This document shows positions 17,773 to 26,185 of a stretch of DNA of 64,000 bases, piece after piece; the stretch's first letter is position 1, and each line of letters starts with the position of its first letter. Both the position numbers and the translations under genes were made by a program. Source of the DNA: Pelagibius sp964472095. Its GTDB lineage: Bacteria; Pseudomonadota; Alphaproteobacteria; Kiloniellales; Kiloniellaceae. Location of the stretch: contig CAYYIV010000018.1 of the NCBI GenBank assembly GCA_964472095.1, positions 30,628-94,627 on the forward strand. The letters run 5' to 3'. The notes below the pieces were generated by a model. The model searched no databases and had not been told where the DNA came from. It saw nothing but the letters and a program-made list of their open reading frames with translations.

Positions 17773-18416
17773 CGGTTTCCTACGGCCTTGTCGCTCCCGG
17801 ACGTTCAGGTGGTTCGGGCGGCATCGACACCACGGCGCTGAAGCCGGGCCTGAGCGATCCGGTGCACGACTCGCAGCGCATCTTCCGCAGCCTGCTGACG
17901 GCGCTGGCGCACCCCGGCCGGCAGGTCGACCTCGCTGGGGCGCCGGAGGGTCCGCTGCCGCTCGATCCGGCGACCACGGCGGCGGCGCTGACCCTGCTCG
18001 ATCTCGACGCGCCGCTGTGGATCGACTGGATCGCCGACACCCCGCAGCTGCGCGCCTATCTGAAGTTCCACTGCGGCTGTCCCATCGTGGAGCGCAGCCA
18101 GACGGCGGCCTTCGGCCTGGTCACCGACCCGGAGAACATGCCGCGGCTGGCGCTCTTCGCCCAGGGCATCGACCAGTATCCCGACCGCGCGGCCACCCTG
18201 CTGCTGCAGCTGCCCGACCTGGAGGGAGGGCCGGCGGTGACGCTGCGCGGCCCTGGCATCCGCGACAGCATCGGCTTCGCGCCGGCCGGCCTGCCGGATT
18301 GGTTCTGGAACGACTGGCGCCTGAACGCGGCGCAGTTCCCGCTCGGCGTCGACATCTTCTTCACCTGCGGCGAGACCGTCATCGGCCTGCCGCGCAGCAT
18401 CCTGGCGGAGGGCTGA
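17769..18416 (+). CDS. phnH: C-P lyase subunit PhnH
   Basis: 215 aa, ATG overlapping the phnG stop. Motifs typical of PhnH: DSQRIFRSLLTALAHPGR (about 36-53), LDLDAPLWID, TLRGPGIRDS and the C-terminal PLGVDIFFTCGETVIGLPRS. PhnH is a structural subunit of the C-P lyase core complex. Length is slightly above the common size because of about 25 extra N-terminal residues. Confidence 0.95.
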   Translation: MTVSYGLVAPGRSGGSGGIDTTALKPGLSDPVHDSQRIFRSLLTALAHPGRQVDLAGAPEGPLPLDPATTAAALTLLDLDAPLWIDWIADTPQLRAYLKFHCGCPIVERSQTAAFGLVTDPENMPRLALFAQGIDQYPDRAATLLLQLPDLEGGPAVTLRGPGIRDSIGFAPAGLPDWFWNDWRLNAAQFPLGVDIFFTCGETVIGLPRSILAEG

Positions 18417-18420
18417 GGCC

Positions 18421-19518
18421 ATGTACGTAGCAGTCAAGGGCGGCGAGCAGGCGATCCTCAATTCGCACAAGCTGATCGCCGAGGAGCGCCGCGGCGATAC
18501 GGCGGTGCCGGAATTGACGCTGGCCCAGATCAAGGAGCAGATGCAGCTCGCCGTAGACCGGGTGATGACCGAGGGGTCGCTCTACGACCGCGACCTGGCG
18601 GCGCTGGCGATCAAGCAGGCGCAAGGCGACCTCATGGAGGCGATCTTCCTGCTGCGCGCCTATCGCACCACGCTGGCGCGCTTCGGCGAGAGCCTGCCGA
18701 TCGAGACCGCCGGGATGGCGGTGCGCCGGCGCATTTCCGCGGCCTACAAGGACCTGCCCGGCGGCCAGGTGCTGGGGCCGAGCTACGACTACACCCACCG
18801 CCTGCTCGACTTCGCGCTGGCGGCGGAGGAGGGCGTCGGCGCGCCGGAGGCCGAGACCGCCGAGCGCGGCGTCGACGTGGCGATCCCGCGGGTTACCGAC
18901 ATCCTCAACCACGAAGGCCTGATCGAGGAGGAAATCGCGCTCGAAGACGCGGCGCCGGTCGCCGACCTGACGCGCGAGCCGATCCGTTTTCCGGCCGAAC
19001 GCGACCTGCGCCTGCAGAACCTGGCGCGCGGCGACGAAGGCTTCCTGCTGGCGCTGGGCTATTCGACGCAGCGCGGCTACGGCCGCAACCACCCCTTCGC
19101 CGGTGAGATCCGCCTCGGCGAGGTGGCGGTGGAGTTCGTGCCGGAGGAGCTCGGCTTTGCCATCGAGATCGGCGAGATCACGATCACCGAGTGCCAGATG
19201 ATCAACCAGTTCGCCGGCTCGGCCGAGCGGCCGCCGCAGTTCACCCGCGGCTACGGCCTCTCCTTTGGGCACTGCGAGCGCAAGACCATGGCCATGGCAT
19301 TGGTGGATCGGGCGCTTCGTGCGCGCGAGCTCGACGAGAGCATCGAGTACCCGGCCCAGGACGAGGAGTTCGTGCTCTACCACTCCGACAACGTGGAGGC
19401 CTCAGGCTTTGTGCAGCACCTGAAGCTGCCGCACTACGTCGACTTCCAGTCGGAGCTGCAGCTGATCCGCTCCCTGCGCAAGCGCCACGCCCAGGACCGC
19501 ATGGAGGCCGCCGAGTGA
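18421..19518 (+). CDS. phnI: C-P lyase subunit PhnI
   Basis: 365 aa, full family length. MYVAVKGGEQAILNSHKL at the start, RFGESLPIETAGMAVRRRIS, LGPSYDYTHRLLDFAL and LGYSTQRGYGRNHPFAGEIR are characteristic PhnI segments. PhnI is the nucleosidase component that, with PhnG, H and L, joins phosphonate to ribose from ATP with release of adenine. It starts 4 bp after phnH and its stop overlaps the phnJ start by one base. Confidence 0.97.
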   Translation: MYVAVKGGEQAILNSHKLIAEERRGDTAVPELTLAQIKEQMQLAVDRVMTEGSLYDRDLAALAIKQAQGDLMEAIFLLRAYRTTLARFGESLPIETAGMAVRRRISAAYKDLPGGQVLGPSYDYTHRLLDFALAAEEGVGAPEAETAERGVDVAIPRVTDILNHEGLIEEEIALEDAAPVADLTREPIRFPAERDLRLQNLARGDEGFLLALGYSTQRGYGRNHPFAGEIRLGEVAVEFVPEELGFAIEIGEITITECQMINQFAGSAERPPQFTRGYGLSFGHCERKTMAMALVDRALRARELDESIEYPAQDEEFVLYHSDNVEASGFVQHLKLPHYVDFQSELQLIRSLRKRHAQDRMEAAE

Positions 19519-20453
19519 TGACCGCCGTGAAGCAAAGCGAGATTGCGGGCGAGGACGGCTACAACTTCGCCTACCTCGACGAGCAGACCAAGCGCATGAT
19601 CCGCCGCTGCATCCTGAAGGCGGTGGCGGTGCCCGGCTACCAGGTGCCCTTCGGCGGGCGCGAGATGCCGCTGCCCTATGGGTGGGGCACCGGCGGCATG
19701 CAGGTGACCGCCAGCATCATCGGCCGCGACGACACCCTGAAGGTGATCGACCAGGGAGCCGACGACACCACCAACGCGGTGAACATCCGCCGCTTCTTCG
19801 CCCGCGTCGCCGCGGTGGCGACCACCGAGGCGACGGCGGAGGCCAGCATCCTGCAGACCCGCCACCGGGTGCCGGAAGACCCCATGGCGGAAGGCCAGAT
19901 CATCGTCTACCAGGTGCCGCAGCCGGAACCGCTGCGCTCGCTCGAGCCGCGCGAGGTCGAGTGCCGCAAGCTGCACGCCTACAAGGAATACGGCCTGATG
20001 CAGGTCTCGCTCTACGAGGACATCGCCCGCTTCGGCGAGATCGCCACCTCCTACTCCTATCCGGTGATGGTGAACGACCGCTACCTGATGTCGCCGACGC
20101 CGATCCCGAAGTTCGACAATCCCAAGATGGACGACTTCCCGGCCCTGCAGCTGTTCGGCGCCGGGCGCGAGAAACGCATCTACGCCGTGCCGCCCTATAC
20201 CAAGGTGAAGAGCCTCGACTTCGACGACCATCCCTTCGCCATCCAGCAGTGGGAGGAGAACTGCGCCCTCTGCGGCGCCGAGGAAACCTTCCTCGACGAG
20301 GTCATCCTCGACGACAAGGGCGGCAAGATGTACGTCTGCTCCGACTCACACTACTGCGCCCGGCGACGCAGCGAAGGTCACCGCGGCAAACTCTCCGAGG
20401 CGGCGGCGAAAGCCTATGCCACCGCGGTCGGCGCCGAAGGCGGGGAGGCCTAG
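19518..20453 (+). CDS. phnJ: C-P lyase catalytic subunit PhnJ (radical SAM)
   Basis: 311 aa. PhnJ cleaves the carbon-phosphorus bond of 5-phosphoribosyl-1-phosphonate using a 4Fe-4S cluster and SAM. The four cysteines C249, C252, C274 and C280 form the unusual C-x2-C-x21-C-x5-C pattern of PhnJ (CALC...CSDSHYC), and the glycine motif PGYQVPFGG near residue 40 is present. All expected catalytic residues are in place, so the enzyme should be active. Confidence 0.97.
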   Translation: MTAVKQSEIAGEDGYNFAYLDEQTKRMIRRCILKAVAVPGYQVPFGGREMPLPYGWGTGGMQVTASIIGRDDTLKVIDQGADDTTNAVNIRRFFARVAAVATTEATAEASILQTRHRVPEDPMAEGQIIVYQVPQPEPLRSLEPREVECRKLHAYKEYGLMQVSLYEDIARFGEIATSYSYPVMVNDRYLMSPTPIPKFDNPKMDDFPALQLFGAGREKRIYAVPPYTKVKSLDFDDHPFAIQQWEENCALCGAEETFLDEVILDDKGGKMYVCSDSHYCARRRSEGHRGKLSEAAAKAYATAVGAEGGEA

Positions 20454-20457
20454 GACC

Positions 20458-21237
20458 ATGGAGACTCCAAGCCCCCTCATGCGCGTGCACAACCTGACGC
20501 ATGCCTTCGGTCCCGTGCTGGCCTGCGCCGACATCTCCTTCGAACTGCACAGCGGCGAAGTGCTCGGCGTGGTCGGTGAGTCAGGCTCGGGCAAGACGAC
20601 GCTGCTGAACTGCCTCTCCGCCCGCCTGGTGCCGACCAACGGCATCGTCGAGTACGACCTGCGCGGGCGCGGCCTGACCGACATCTACGCGCTCTCGGAA
20701 CCCGAGCGGCGCCTGCTGCTGCGTACCGACTGGGGAGTCGTCATGCAGAACCCGCGCGACGGCCTGCGGATGAACGTCAGCGCCGGCGGCAATGTCGGCG
20801 AACGCCTGATGGCGATCGGCGCGCGCCACTACGGTGCCATCCGGCATGAGGCGGAGGACTGGCTCACAAAGGTCGAGATGGACCTCGGCCGCATGGACGA
20901 CAAGCCGAAGCATTTCTCCGGCGGCATGCAGCAGCGCCTGCAGATCGCCCGCAACCTGGTGACCAAGCCGCGCCTGGTCTTCATGGACGAGCCGACCGGC
21001 GGCCTCGACGTCTCGGTGCAGGCGCGCCTGCTGGACCTGCTGCGCGGCCTTGTGCGCGAGATGCGACTCTCGGCCATCATCGTCACCCACGACCTTGCCG
21101 TCGCCCGCCTCCTGGCCGACCGCCTGATGGTGATGAAGGACGGCAAGGTGGTGGAGACCGGCCTCACCGACCAGGTGCTGGACGATCCGCATCATCCCTA
21201 CACCCAGCTCCTGGTATCCTCGGTCCTGCAGGTTTGA
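20458..21237 (+). CDS. phnK: C-P lyase ABC protein PhnK
   Basis: 259 aa from ATG 20458, preceded by GGGGAGG. Walker A GESGSGKTTLLN, signature FSGGMQQRLQIARNL, Walker B LVFMDEPTGGLDVSV. The internal VVMQNPRDGLRMNVSAGGN is characteristic of PhnK. PhnK binds the C-P lyase core as an ABC module and is not a transporter subunit. It is followed by phnL after 6 bp. Confidence 0.95.
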   Translation: METPSPLMRVHNLTHAFGPVLACADISFELHSGEVLGVVGESGSGKTTLLNCLSARLVPTNGIVEYDLRGRGLTDIYALSEPERRLLLRTDWGVVMQNPRDGLRMNVSAGGNVGERLMAIGARHYGAIRHEAEDWLTKVEMDLGRMDDKPKHFSGGMQQRLQIARNLVTKPRLVFMDEPTGGLDVSVQARLLDLLRGLVREMRLSAIIVTHDLAVARLLADRLMVMKDGKVVETGLTDQVLDDPHHPYTQLLVSSVLQV

Positions 21238-21243
21238 CTTGAT

Positions 21244-21978
21244 ATGACGCAAGAAAGCAAAGAGACAACCGTGATGATCCGCGTCGAGAAGCTCACCAAG
21301 ACTTTCGTGCTGCACGTCCAGGGTGGCGCGCGCCTGCCGGTCTTCGCCAACCTCAGCCTGGAGGTCGCGGCCGGTGAGTGCGTCGCGCTCTACGGCCCCT
21401 CGGGCAGCGGCAAGTCGACCTTGCTGCGCTCGCTCTACGCCAATTACAAGCCCGGCAGCGGGCACGTCTGGGTGCGCCATTCAGGCGGATCGGGGGAGGC
21501 CGGCTGGGTCGACATGGCCGGTGCCGCGCCGCACCGGGTGCTGGAGGTGCGCCGCCGCAGCGTCGGCTACGTCAGCCAGTTCCTGCGCGTCATCCCCCGC
21601 GTGGCGGCGCGCGATATCGTGGCCGAGCCGCTGCATGCGCTCGGCGTCCCACTCGCCGAGGCGCGCGCCAAGGCAGAGGCCCTGCTGGCGCGGCTCAACA
21701 TTCCCGCGGCCATGTGGGACCTGGCGCCGGCCACCTTTTCCGGTGGCGAGCAGCAGCGCGTGAACATCGCCCGCGGCTTCGCGGTGGACTATCCGGTCCT
21801 GCTGCTCGACGAGCCGACGGCTTCGCTGGATGCCGGCAACCGCGCCGTGGTGGTCGCTCTCATCAACGAGGCGAAGGCGCGCGGCGCCGCCGTCGTCGGC
21901 ATCTTCCACGACGACGAGGTGCGCGAGGCGGTGGCCGACCGCGTCTTCGATCTCTCCAAGGAAAGGGTCGCCGCCTGA
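21244..21978 (+). CDS. phnL: C-P lyase ABC protein PhnL
   Basis: 244 aa. Walker A GPSGSGKSTLLRSLYANYKP, SVGYVSQFLRVIPRVAARDI (PhnL-type Q-loop), signature FSGGEQQRVNIARGF, Walker B VLLLDEPTASLD, and FHDDEVREAVADR at the end. Works with PhnGHI(K) in the first step of phosphonate breakdown. ATG overlap with the next gene (TGATG). Confidence 0.95.
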   Translation: MTQESKETTVMIRVEKLTKTFVLHVQGGARLPVFANLSLEVAAGECVALYGPSGSGKSTLLRSLYANYKPGSGHVWVRHSGGSGEAGWVDMAGAAPHRVLEVRRRSVGYVSQFLRVIPRVAARDIVAEPLHALGVPLAEARAKAEALLARLNIPAAMWDLAPATFSGGEQQRVNIARGFAVDYPVLLLDEPTASLDAGNRAVVVALINEAKARGAAVVGIFHDDEVREAVADRVFDLSKERVAA

Positions 21979-23120
21979 TGGCCGCTCAAGTCTTCACCAA
22001 CGCCAGGATCGTGCTGCAGGACGAGGTGGTCCACGGCAGCCTGCATCTGCGTGACGGCCGGATCGTGGAAGTGGCCGCCGGCGCCACGGCGATACCGGGT
22101 GCCGAGGATCTGGGCGGCGACTACCTGCTGCCCGGCCTTGTCGACCTGCACACCGACCACTTCGAAAAGCACGTATTGCCGCGCCCGGGCACCCAGTGGA
22201 ACATGCTGGCCGCGGTGATGGCCCACGACGCCCAGATGGCGGCCGGCGGCGTCACCACCACCTTCGACTGCGTCTGCGTCGGTGTCAGCATCAAGAACCC
22301 GGAGCGCTACGAGATCTTCCGGCCGATGATCGATGCGGTGCGCGAGGCGCGCGACAAAGCGGTGCTGCGCGCCGACCACATCGTCCACCTGCGCTGCGAG
22401 GTGACCGACCCCAGCGTCGTCGAACTCTTCGACTCGGTGGCCGATCATGCCGCCGTCGGCATGATGTCGCTGATGGACCACGCGCCGGGCCACCGGCAGT
22501 CGCCGGACGTGCAGCGCTTCCGCGCGCGCACCATGAAGAACCTGCGCCTCAGCGAGGCCGAGGCCGATGCCCATATCGAGCGGCTGATGAAGGCCTCGCA
22601 GACCGTGGCGCCGCAGAACCGCCGCGATCTCACCGCCCGCGCCAAGGCGCGCGGCCTCGCCATCGCCAGCCACGACGACGAGACGCCGGCCCATGTCGAG
22701 GAGGCGGCGGCCATGGGGATCACGGTCTCCGAGTTTCCCACCACCCTGGCGGCGGCCAGGATGGCCCATGAAAGAAACATGAAAATCGTCATGGGCGCGC
22801 CGAACCTGATGCGCGGTGGCTCCCATTCCGGTAATGTCTCGGCGGCGGAACTCGCCGCAGAAGGATTGCTCGACAATCTGGCCTCGGACTATGTGCCGGC
22901 GAGCCTCTTGCAGGCGGCGTTCCGCTTGACCGGGGAAGGCCACGGCATGGCCTTGCCGCAGGCGGTGGCCACGGTGAGCGCCAATCCGGCTGAGACCGCG
23001 CGCCTTTCCGATCGCGGGCGCATCGCTCCGGGCCTCAAGGCGGACCTGCTGCGGGTGGCGGTGGTCGAGGGGCGGCCCTTCGTGAAGACAGTCTGGCGTG
23101 ACGCAAAACGGGTGATGTGA
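21978..23120 (+). CDS. phnM: PhnM-family amidohydrolase, first tandem copy
   Basis: 380 aa. The amidohydrolase metal motif is in GLVDLHTDHFEKH, other PhnM segments are HIVHLRCEVTDPS, SHDDETPAHVEEA, SEFPTTLAAARMAH, MGAPNLMRGGSHSGN and LASDYVPASL. PhnM hydrolyses 5-triphosphoribosyl phosphonate to the monophosphate and pyrophosphate. The length and all visible metal ligands match the family. It is coupled to phnL and to the second copy by overlapping start and stop codons. Confidence 0.95.
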   Translation: MAAQVFTNARIVLQDEVVHGSLHLRDGRIVEVAAGATAIPGAEDLGGDYLLPGLVDLHTDHFEKHVLPRPGTQWNMLAAVMAHDAQMAAGGVTTTFDCVCVGVSIKNPERYEIFRPMIDAVREARDKAVLRADHIVHLRCEVTDPSVVELFDSVADHAAVGMMSLMDHAPGHRQSPDVQRFRARTMKNLRLSEAEADAHIERLMKASQTVAPQNRRDLTARAKARGLAIASHDDETPAHVEEAAAMGITVSEFPTTLAAARMAHERNMKIVMGAPNLMRGGSHSGNVSAAELAAEGLLDNLASDYVPASLLQAAFRLTGEGHGMALPQAVATVSANPAETARLSDRGRIAPGLKADLLRVAVVEGRPFVKTVWRDAKRVM

Positions 23121-24307
23121 TGCTGCAGGAAGAGCTTTTGGATCGACAGGCTGCGGCGGAGGCCGGCATTCCGCTGCGGCTCGCCAACGCGGAGGTGGTG
23201 ACGGCGGAGGCCTGCTTCCGCGGCAATGTCACCGTCGAGGACGGTGTGATCGTGGCGGTGGAGGAGGGCGGCAAGGTCGCCGCCGGCGCCCTCGACTGTC
23301 GGGGCGAGCTGCTGCTGCCCGGTCTCGTCGACCTGCACACCGACCACTGCGAGCGCCATGCCGTACCGCGCCCCGGGGTGCACTGGGACCCGCTGCAGGC
23401 GGCCATCGCCCACGACGCCCAGGTGGCGGCGGCCGGCATCACCACGGTCTTCGATTCCCTGGTGGTCGGCCTGCGCGACGCCGACCAGACGCGCCGCGAC
23501 CTGCTGGGCCGCATCATGGCCGCGGTGGAGAAGGGCGAGGCGCTCGGCCTGTTCCGCAGCCAGCACCTGCTGCACCTGCGCTGCGAGGTGACCGACCCGA
23601 CGCTGCTCGACCAGATCGCTCCGCACATGGACCACCCGCTGCTGCAGCTGGTCTCGGTCATGGAGCACACCGTCGGCCAGCGCCAGTTCCCCGATCCGGA
23701 GAAGTACCGTGAGGTGCTGACCAAGCTGTTCCACGTGCCGGCGGACCAGGTCGACGAACGCTTCCGCCGCGACGCCGAGGCCTCGCGCACCTTCGCGCCG
23801 ACCTACCGCGCCGCGATCTGCCAGCTGGCGCAGGAGCGCGGCATCGCCGTCGCCGCCCATGACGACGAGACGCTGGAGCACGTCGAAGAGGCCGCGCGCC
23901 TCGGCATGACGATCTCCGAGTTCCCGACGACCCTGTTGGCGGCCGAGGCGGCGCGCGAACGCGGTATGGTGACGGTCATGGGCGCGCCCAACGTGGTGAA
24001 GGGCGGTTCCCAGTCCGGCAACCTCTCGGCCATCGAGCTGGCGCACGCCGGCCTGCTGGACGTGTTGGCCTCCGACTACGTGCCGGTCTCCCTGCTGGCC
24101 GCCACCCTGTGCCTGGCGGAGGCCGACATCGGCCTCACGCTGCCGGCGGCGGTGAACATGGCGAGCCGGAATGCCGCCCGGGCCGCCGGCCTCGACGACC
24201 GCGGCGAGATCGCGCCGGGCAAGCGCGCCGACCTCCTCCGCGTACGCCTGGTCGACGGGCAACCGGTGGTGCGCACGGTCTATGCGGCCGGGCAAAGGGT
24301 GGCGTAG
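23120..24307 (+). CDS. phnM: PhnM-family amidohydrolase, second tandem copy
   Basis: 395 aa from ATG 23120, overlapping the first copy's stop; a GTG at 23117 is an alternative. It shows the same metal motif GLVDLHTDHCERH and the same ordered blocks (LRCEVTDPTLLDQI, AHDDETLEHVEEA, SEFPTTLLAAEAAR, MGAPNVVKGGSQSGN, ASDYVPVSLL), but with many differences between blocks and a 20-residue N-terminal extension. Both copies look functional. This copy may process a different ribosyl intermediate; last gene of the phnG operon before repeat copy B. Confidence 0.93.
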   Translation: MLQEELLDRQAAAEAGIPLRLANAEVVTAEACFRGNVTVEDGVIVAVEEGGKVAAGALDCRGELLLPGLVDLHTDHCERHAVPRPGVHWDPLQAAIAHDAQVAAAGITTVFDSLVVGLRDADQTRRDLLGRIMAAVEKGEALGLFRSQHLLHLRCEVTDPTLLDQIAPHMDHPLLQLVSVMEHTVGQRQFPDPEKYREVLTKLFHVPADQVDERFRRDAEASRTFAPTYRAAICQLAQERGIAVAAHDDETLEHVEEAARLGMTISEFPTTLLAAEAARERGMVTVMGAPNVVKGGSQSGNLSAIELAHAGLLDVLASDYVPVSLLAATLCLAEADIGLTLPAAVNMASRNAARAAGLDDRGEIAPGKRADLLRVRLVDGQPVVRTVYAAGQRVA

Positions 24308-24318
24308 GGCGGCGTAGA

Positions 24319-24457
24319 CCCCCTCACCCAGCTTCGCCTAAGCTCGCTCTGCTCACTAAGGCGTCGCAACCCTCTCCCACAATGGGGAGAGGGAACAAAA
24401 GTTGCTCTCTCCCCTCGCGGGAGAGGGAGGGCCCCGCGAAGCGGGAGGGTGAGGGGG
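24319..24457. repeat. Long inverted-repeat element, family 2, copy B
   Basis: CCCCCTCACCCAGCT at the left end, GGGTGAGGGGG at the right, and internal CCCTCTCCC/GGGAGAGGG hairpins reproduce copy A (16277-16445). It starts 12 bp after the second phnM stop and would form stable hairpins in that mRNA's 3' end. No T-run follows on the plus strand. Confidence 0.8.
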
Positions 24458-24534
24458 CAGCGCCGCTTGCGGACTGGGCGGCGGTTCTGGCAAGTTGCCG
24501 GCACGTCAACCTGCCGGATTCCTGCACAGCAACC

Positions 24535-25014
24535 ATGCTCATCCGTGTCGACGACCTCAGCGGGCCCGAGATCGCGACCCTGCTGAAAGCGCACCTGCAG
24601 CTCATGCGCGAGACCTCGCCGCCGGAGAGCGTGCATGCGCTGGACCTCGAGGCCCTGCGGGCGCCCGAGGTTACCTTCTGGACGGTTTGGGACGGTCCGG
24701 CCCTGCTCGGCTGCGGCGCGCTGAAGGCTCTCGATCCGGACCACGGCGAAATCAAGTCCATGCACACCGCGCAGGCGGCGCGCGGCCGTGGCGTCGCGCG
24801 GACGATGCTGACGCACGTCCTCGGCGAGGCGCGGCGGCGCGGCTACCGGCGCCTCAGCCTGGAGACCGGCAGCATGGAGGCCTTCGCGCCGGCGCGTGCG
24901 CTCTACGCCGGTGCCGGCTTCCAGGTCTGCCCGCCTTTCGCCGACTACGTCCTCGATCCCAACAGCGTTTTCATGACCCTGGAGCTGGAGCCGGCGCCGA
25001 TCACGGGGATGTGA
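24535..25014 (+). CDS. GNAT-family N-acetyltransferase
   Basis: 159 aa, ATG 24535. The acetyl-CoA loop is in QAARGRGVARTMLTHVLGEA (about 81-100, R-G-x-G-V/A pattern), followed by RLSLETGSMEAFAPARALYA and FADYVLDPNSVFMTLEL. This corresponds to the YafP/YedL-type small GNAT enzymes. It is not recognisably PhnO. The substrate is unknown and its position after the C-P lyase operon may be coincidental. Confidence 0.83.
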   Translation: MLIRVDDLSGPEIATLLKAHLQLMRETSPPESVHALDLEALRAPEVTFWTVWDGPALLGCGALKALDPDHGEIKSMHTAQAARGRGVARTMLTHVLGEARRRGYRRLSLETGSMEAFAPARALYAGAGFQVCPPFADYVLDPNSVFMTLELEPAPITGM

Positions 25015-25129
25015 ACCCCTTCCGCTGCGGTCACAGCGATTCACGCTGGCGGAGCCCCGGGGCGCCGGGTTTGACTGTTACTGCCGCTCTGCCCAGCCCT
25101 CAGGAACACCCAACGGAGGAAGCTTCGCC

Positions 25130-25372
25130 ATGAAGACTCTGATTTCCGCCGCCGTCGTGTCGTTTGCGCTGGCCGGGCCGGCCTTTGCTTTCCAATGTCC
25201 GTCCGATATCGCCGCGATCGATGCGGCCCTGCAGACCGCCAGCCTGACCGACGAGCAGAAGGCCGAAGTTATGGCGCTGCGCGACGAAGGCCAGCAGCTG
25301 CACAGCGCCGGCCAGCACCAGCAGTCGGTCGACACCCTGGCCCAGGCCAAGGAGATGCTCGGGATCAACTGA
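25130..25372 (+). CDS. Small exported protein of unknown function
   Basis: 80 aa, ATG with GGAGGA upstream. Clear Sec signal peptide (MKTLISAAVVSFALAGPAFA, cleavage after AFA), leaving a mature peptide of about 60 residues that is helical and has one cysteine (FQCPSDIAAID). Family not named with confidence; it resembles small periplasmic helical-hairpin proteins of alphaproteobacteria. Monocistronic, between two unrelated units. Confidence 0.75.
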   Translation: MKTLISAAVVSFALAGPAFAFQCPSDIAAIDAALQTASLTDEQKAEVMALRDEGQQLHSAGQHQQSVDTLAQAKEMLGIN

Positions 25373-25380
25373 GTCCGGTC

Positions 25381-25500
25381 GTCATGCTCGGGCTTGACCC
25401 TGCGAACTTCACCCATCTCGCACGGTGCAGCCGCAATGCCTGTACACAGCCTCTGCTGCAGGTGATGGCTAAATCCTGTAGGGACAAGCCCGACGGTGAC
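25381..25500. repeat. Palindromic intergenic repeat, family 1 (diverged, long spacer)
   Basis: The left arm starts with GTCATGCTCGGGCTTGACCC at 25381 and the right arm TGTAGGGACAAGCCCGACGG runs into GGTGAC at 25500; they are inverted relatives of the arms at 6884-6972. The middle is about 75 bp longer than in that copy. It lies in the convergent gap between the small exported protein and the hexapeptide transferase. Confidence 0.65.
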
Positions 25501-25514
25501 AATCCAGTATTGGC

Positions 25515-26168
25515 TTAGCCGTCGTGCTTCTCCAGGAAGGCCTCGATGCCGAGCTTGCGGAAGTCGGGCAGCGCTTCGCGCAGCCGCGCGTGGCTCCAGT
25601 CCCACCAGGCGAGCGTTTGCAGGCGCTCCGCGATCGCGGCCGGGAAGCGCTCCCTGATCGGCCGGGCCGGCACGCCGGCGACGATGCTGTAGGGCGCGAC
25701 ATCCCTGCTGACCACGGCACCGGCACCGACCACGGCGCCGGTGCCGATGCTGACGCCTGCCAGCAGGGTGACGCCGTGGCCGATCCAGATGTCGTGGCCC
25801 AGGGTCACGGCGTTGTCGCGGCGCCAGGCGAAGACCTCTTCGTCGTCGTCCTCGGCGAGGCCGAACTGGCGGCTGCGGTAGGAGAAGTGGTGCTGGCTGG
25901 CGCGCCAGACCGGGTGGTTGCCCGGGTTGATGCGGACCTGGGCGGCGATGGAGCAGAACTTGCCGACCTCGCTGCTGGTCACGTGGCAGCCCCAGGTGAT
26001 GTAGCTGTAGTCGCCGAAGCGCGTGTGGCTCATTGCGGTGTTGCGGCCGATCTCGGTGTAGCGGCCGAGGTCGCAGTCGACCACGGCGGCGCCCTCGTGG
26101 ATCAGCGGCGCCTCGCCCAGCCTCTTCTGCGGCTTGGCGGCGGGCGGCAGGGTGGCGGTTTCGCTCAT
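25515..26168 (-). CDS. Phosphonate-associated hexapeptide-repeat acetyltransferase
   Basis: 217 aa from ATG 26168; longer open frames upstream belong to phnE shadows. Left-handed beta-helix hexapeptides (VVDCDLGRYTEIGRN, ITWGCHVTSSEVGKFCSIAA, DIWIGHGVTLLAGVSIG, GAVVGAGAVVSRDVAPYSIV) match the transferase family linked to phosphonate operons. The exact acceptor is unknown for the family. It is the last gene of phnC-D-E-E, 17 bp after the second permease. Confidence 0.88.
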   Translation of the reverse strand: MSETATLPPAAKPQKRLGEAPLIHEGAAVVDCDLGRYTEIGRNTAMSHTRFGDYSYITWGCHVTSSEVGKFCSIAAQVRINPGNHPVWRASQHHFSYRSRQFGLAEDDDEEVFAWRRDNAVTLGHDIWIGHGVTLLAGVSIGTGAVVGAGAVVSRDVAPYSIVAGVPARPIRERFPAAIAERLQTLAWWDWSHARLREALPDFRKLGIEAFLEKHDG

Positions 26169-26185
26169 TGTGCGCAGGTCCTTGC

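Noticed and set aside
24535..25014. Calling the GNAT enzyme PhnO
   Set aside because: Only the general acetyl-CoA loop is shared; nothing in the sequence is specific to aminoalkylphosphonate acetyltransferase.
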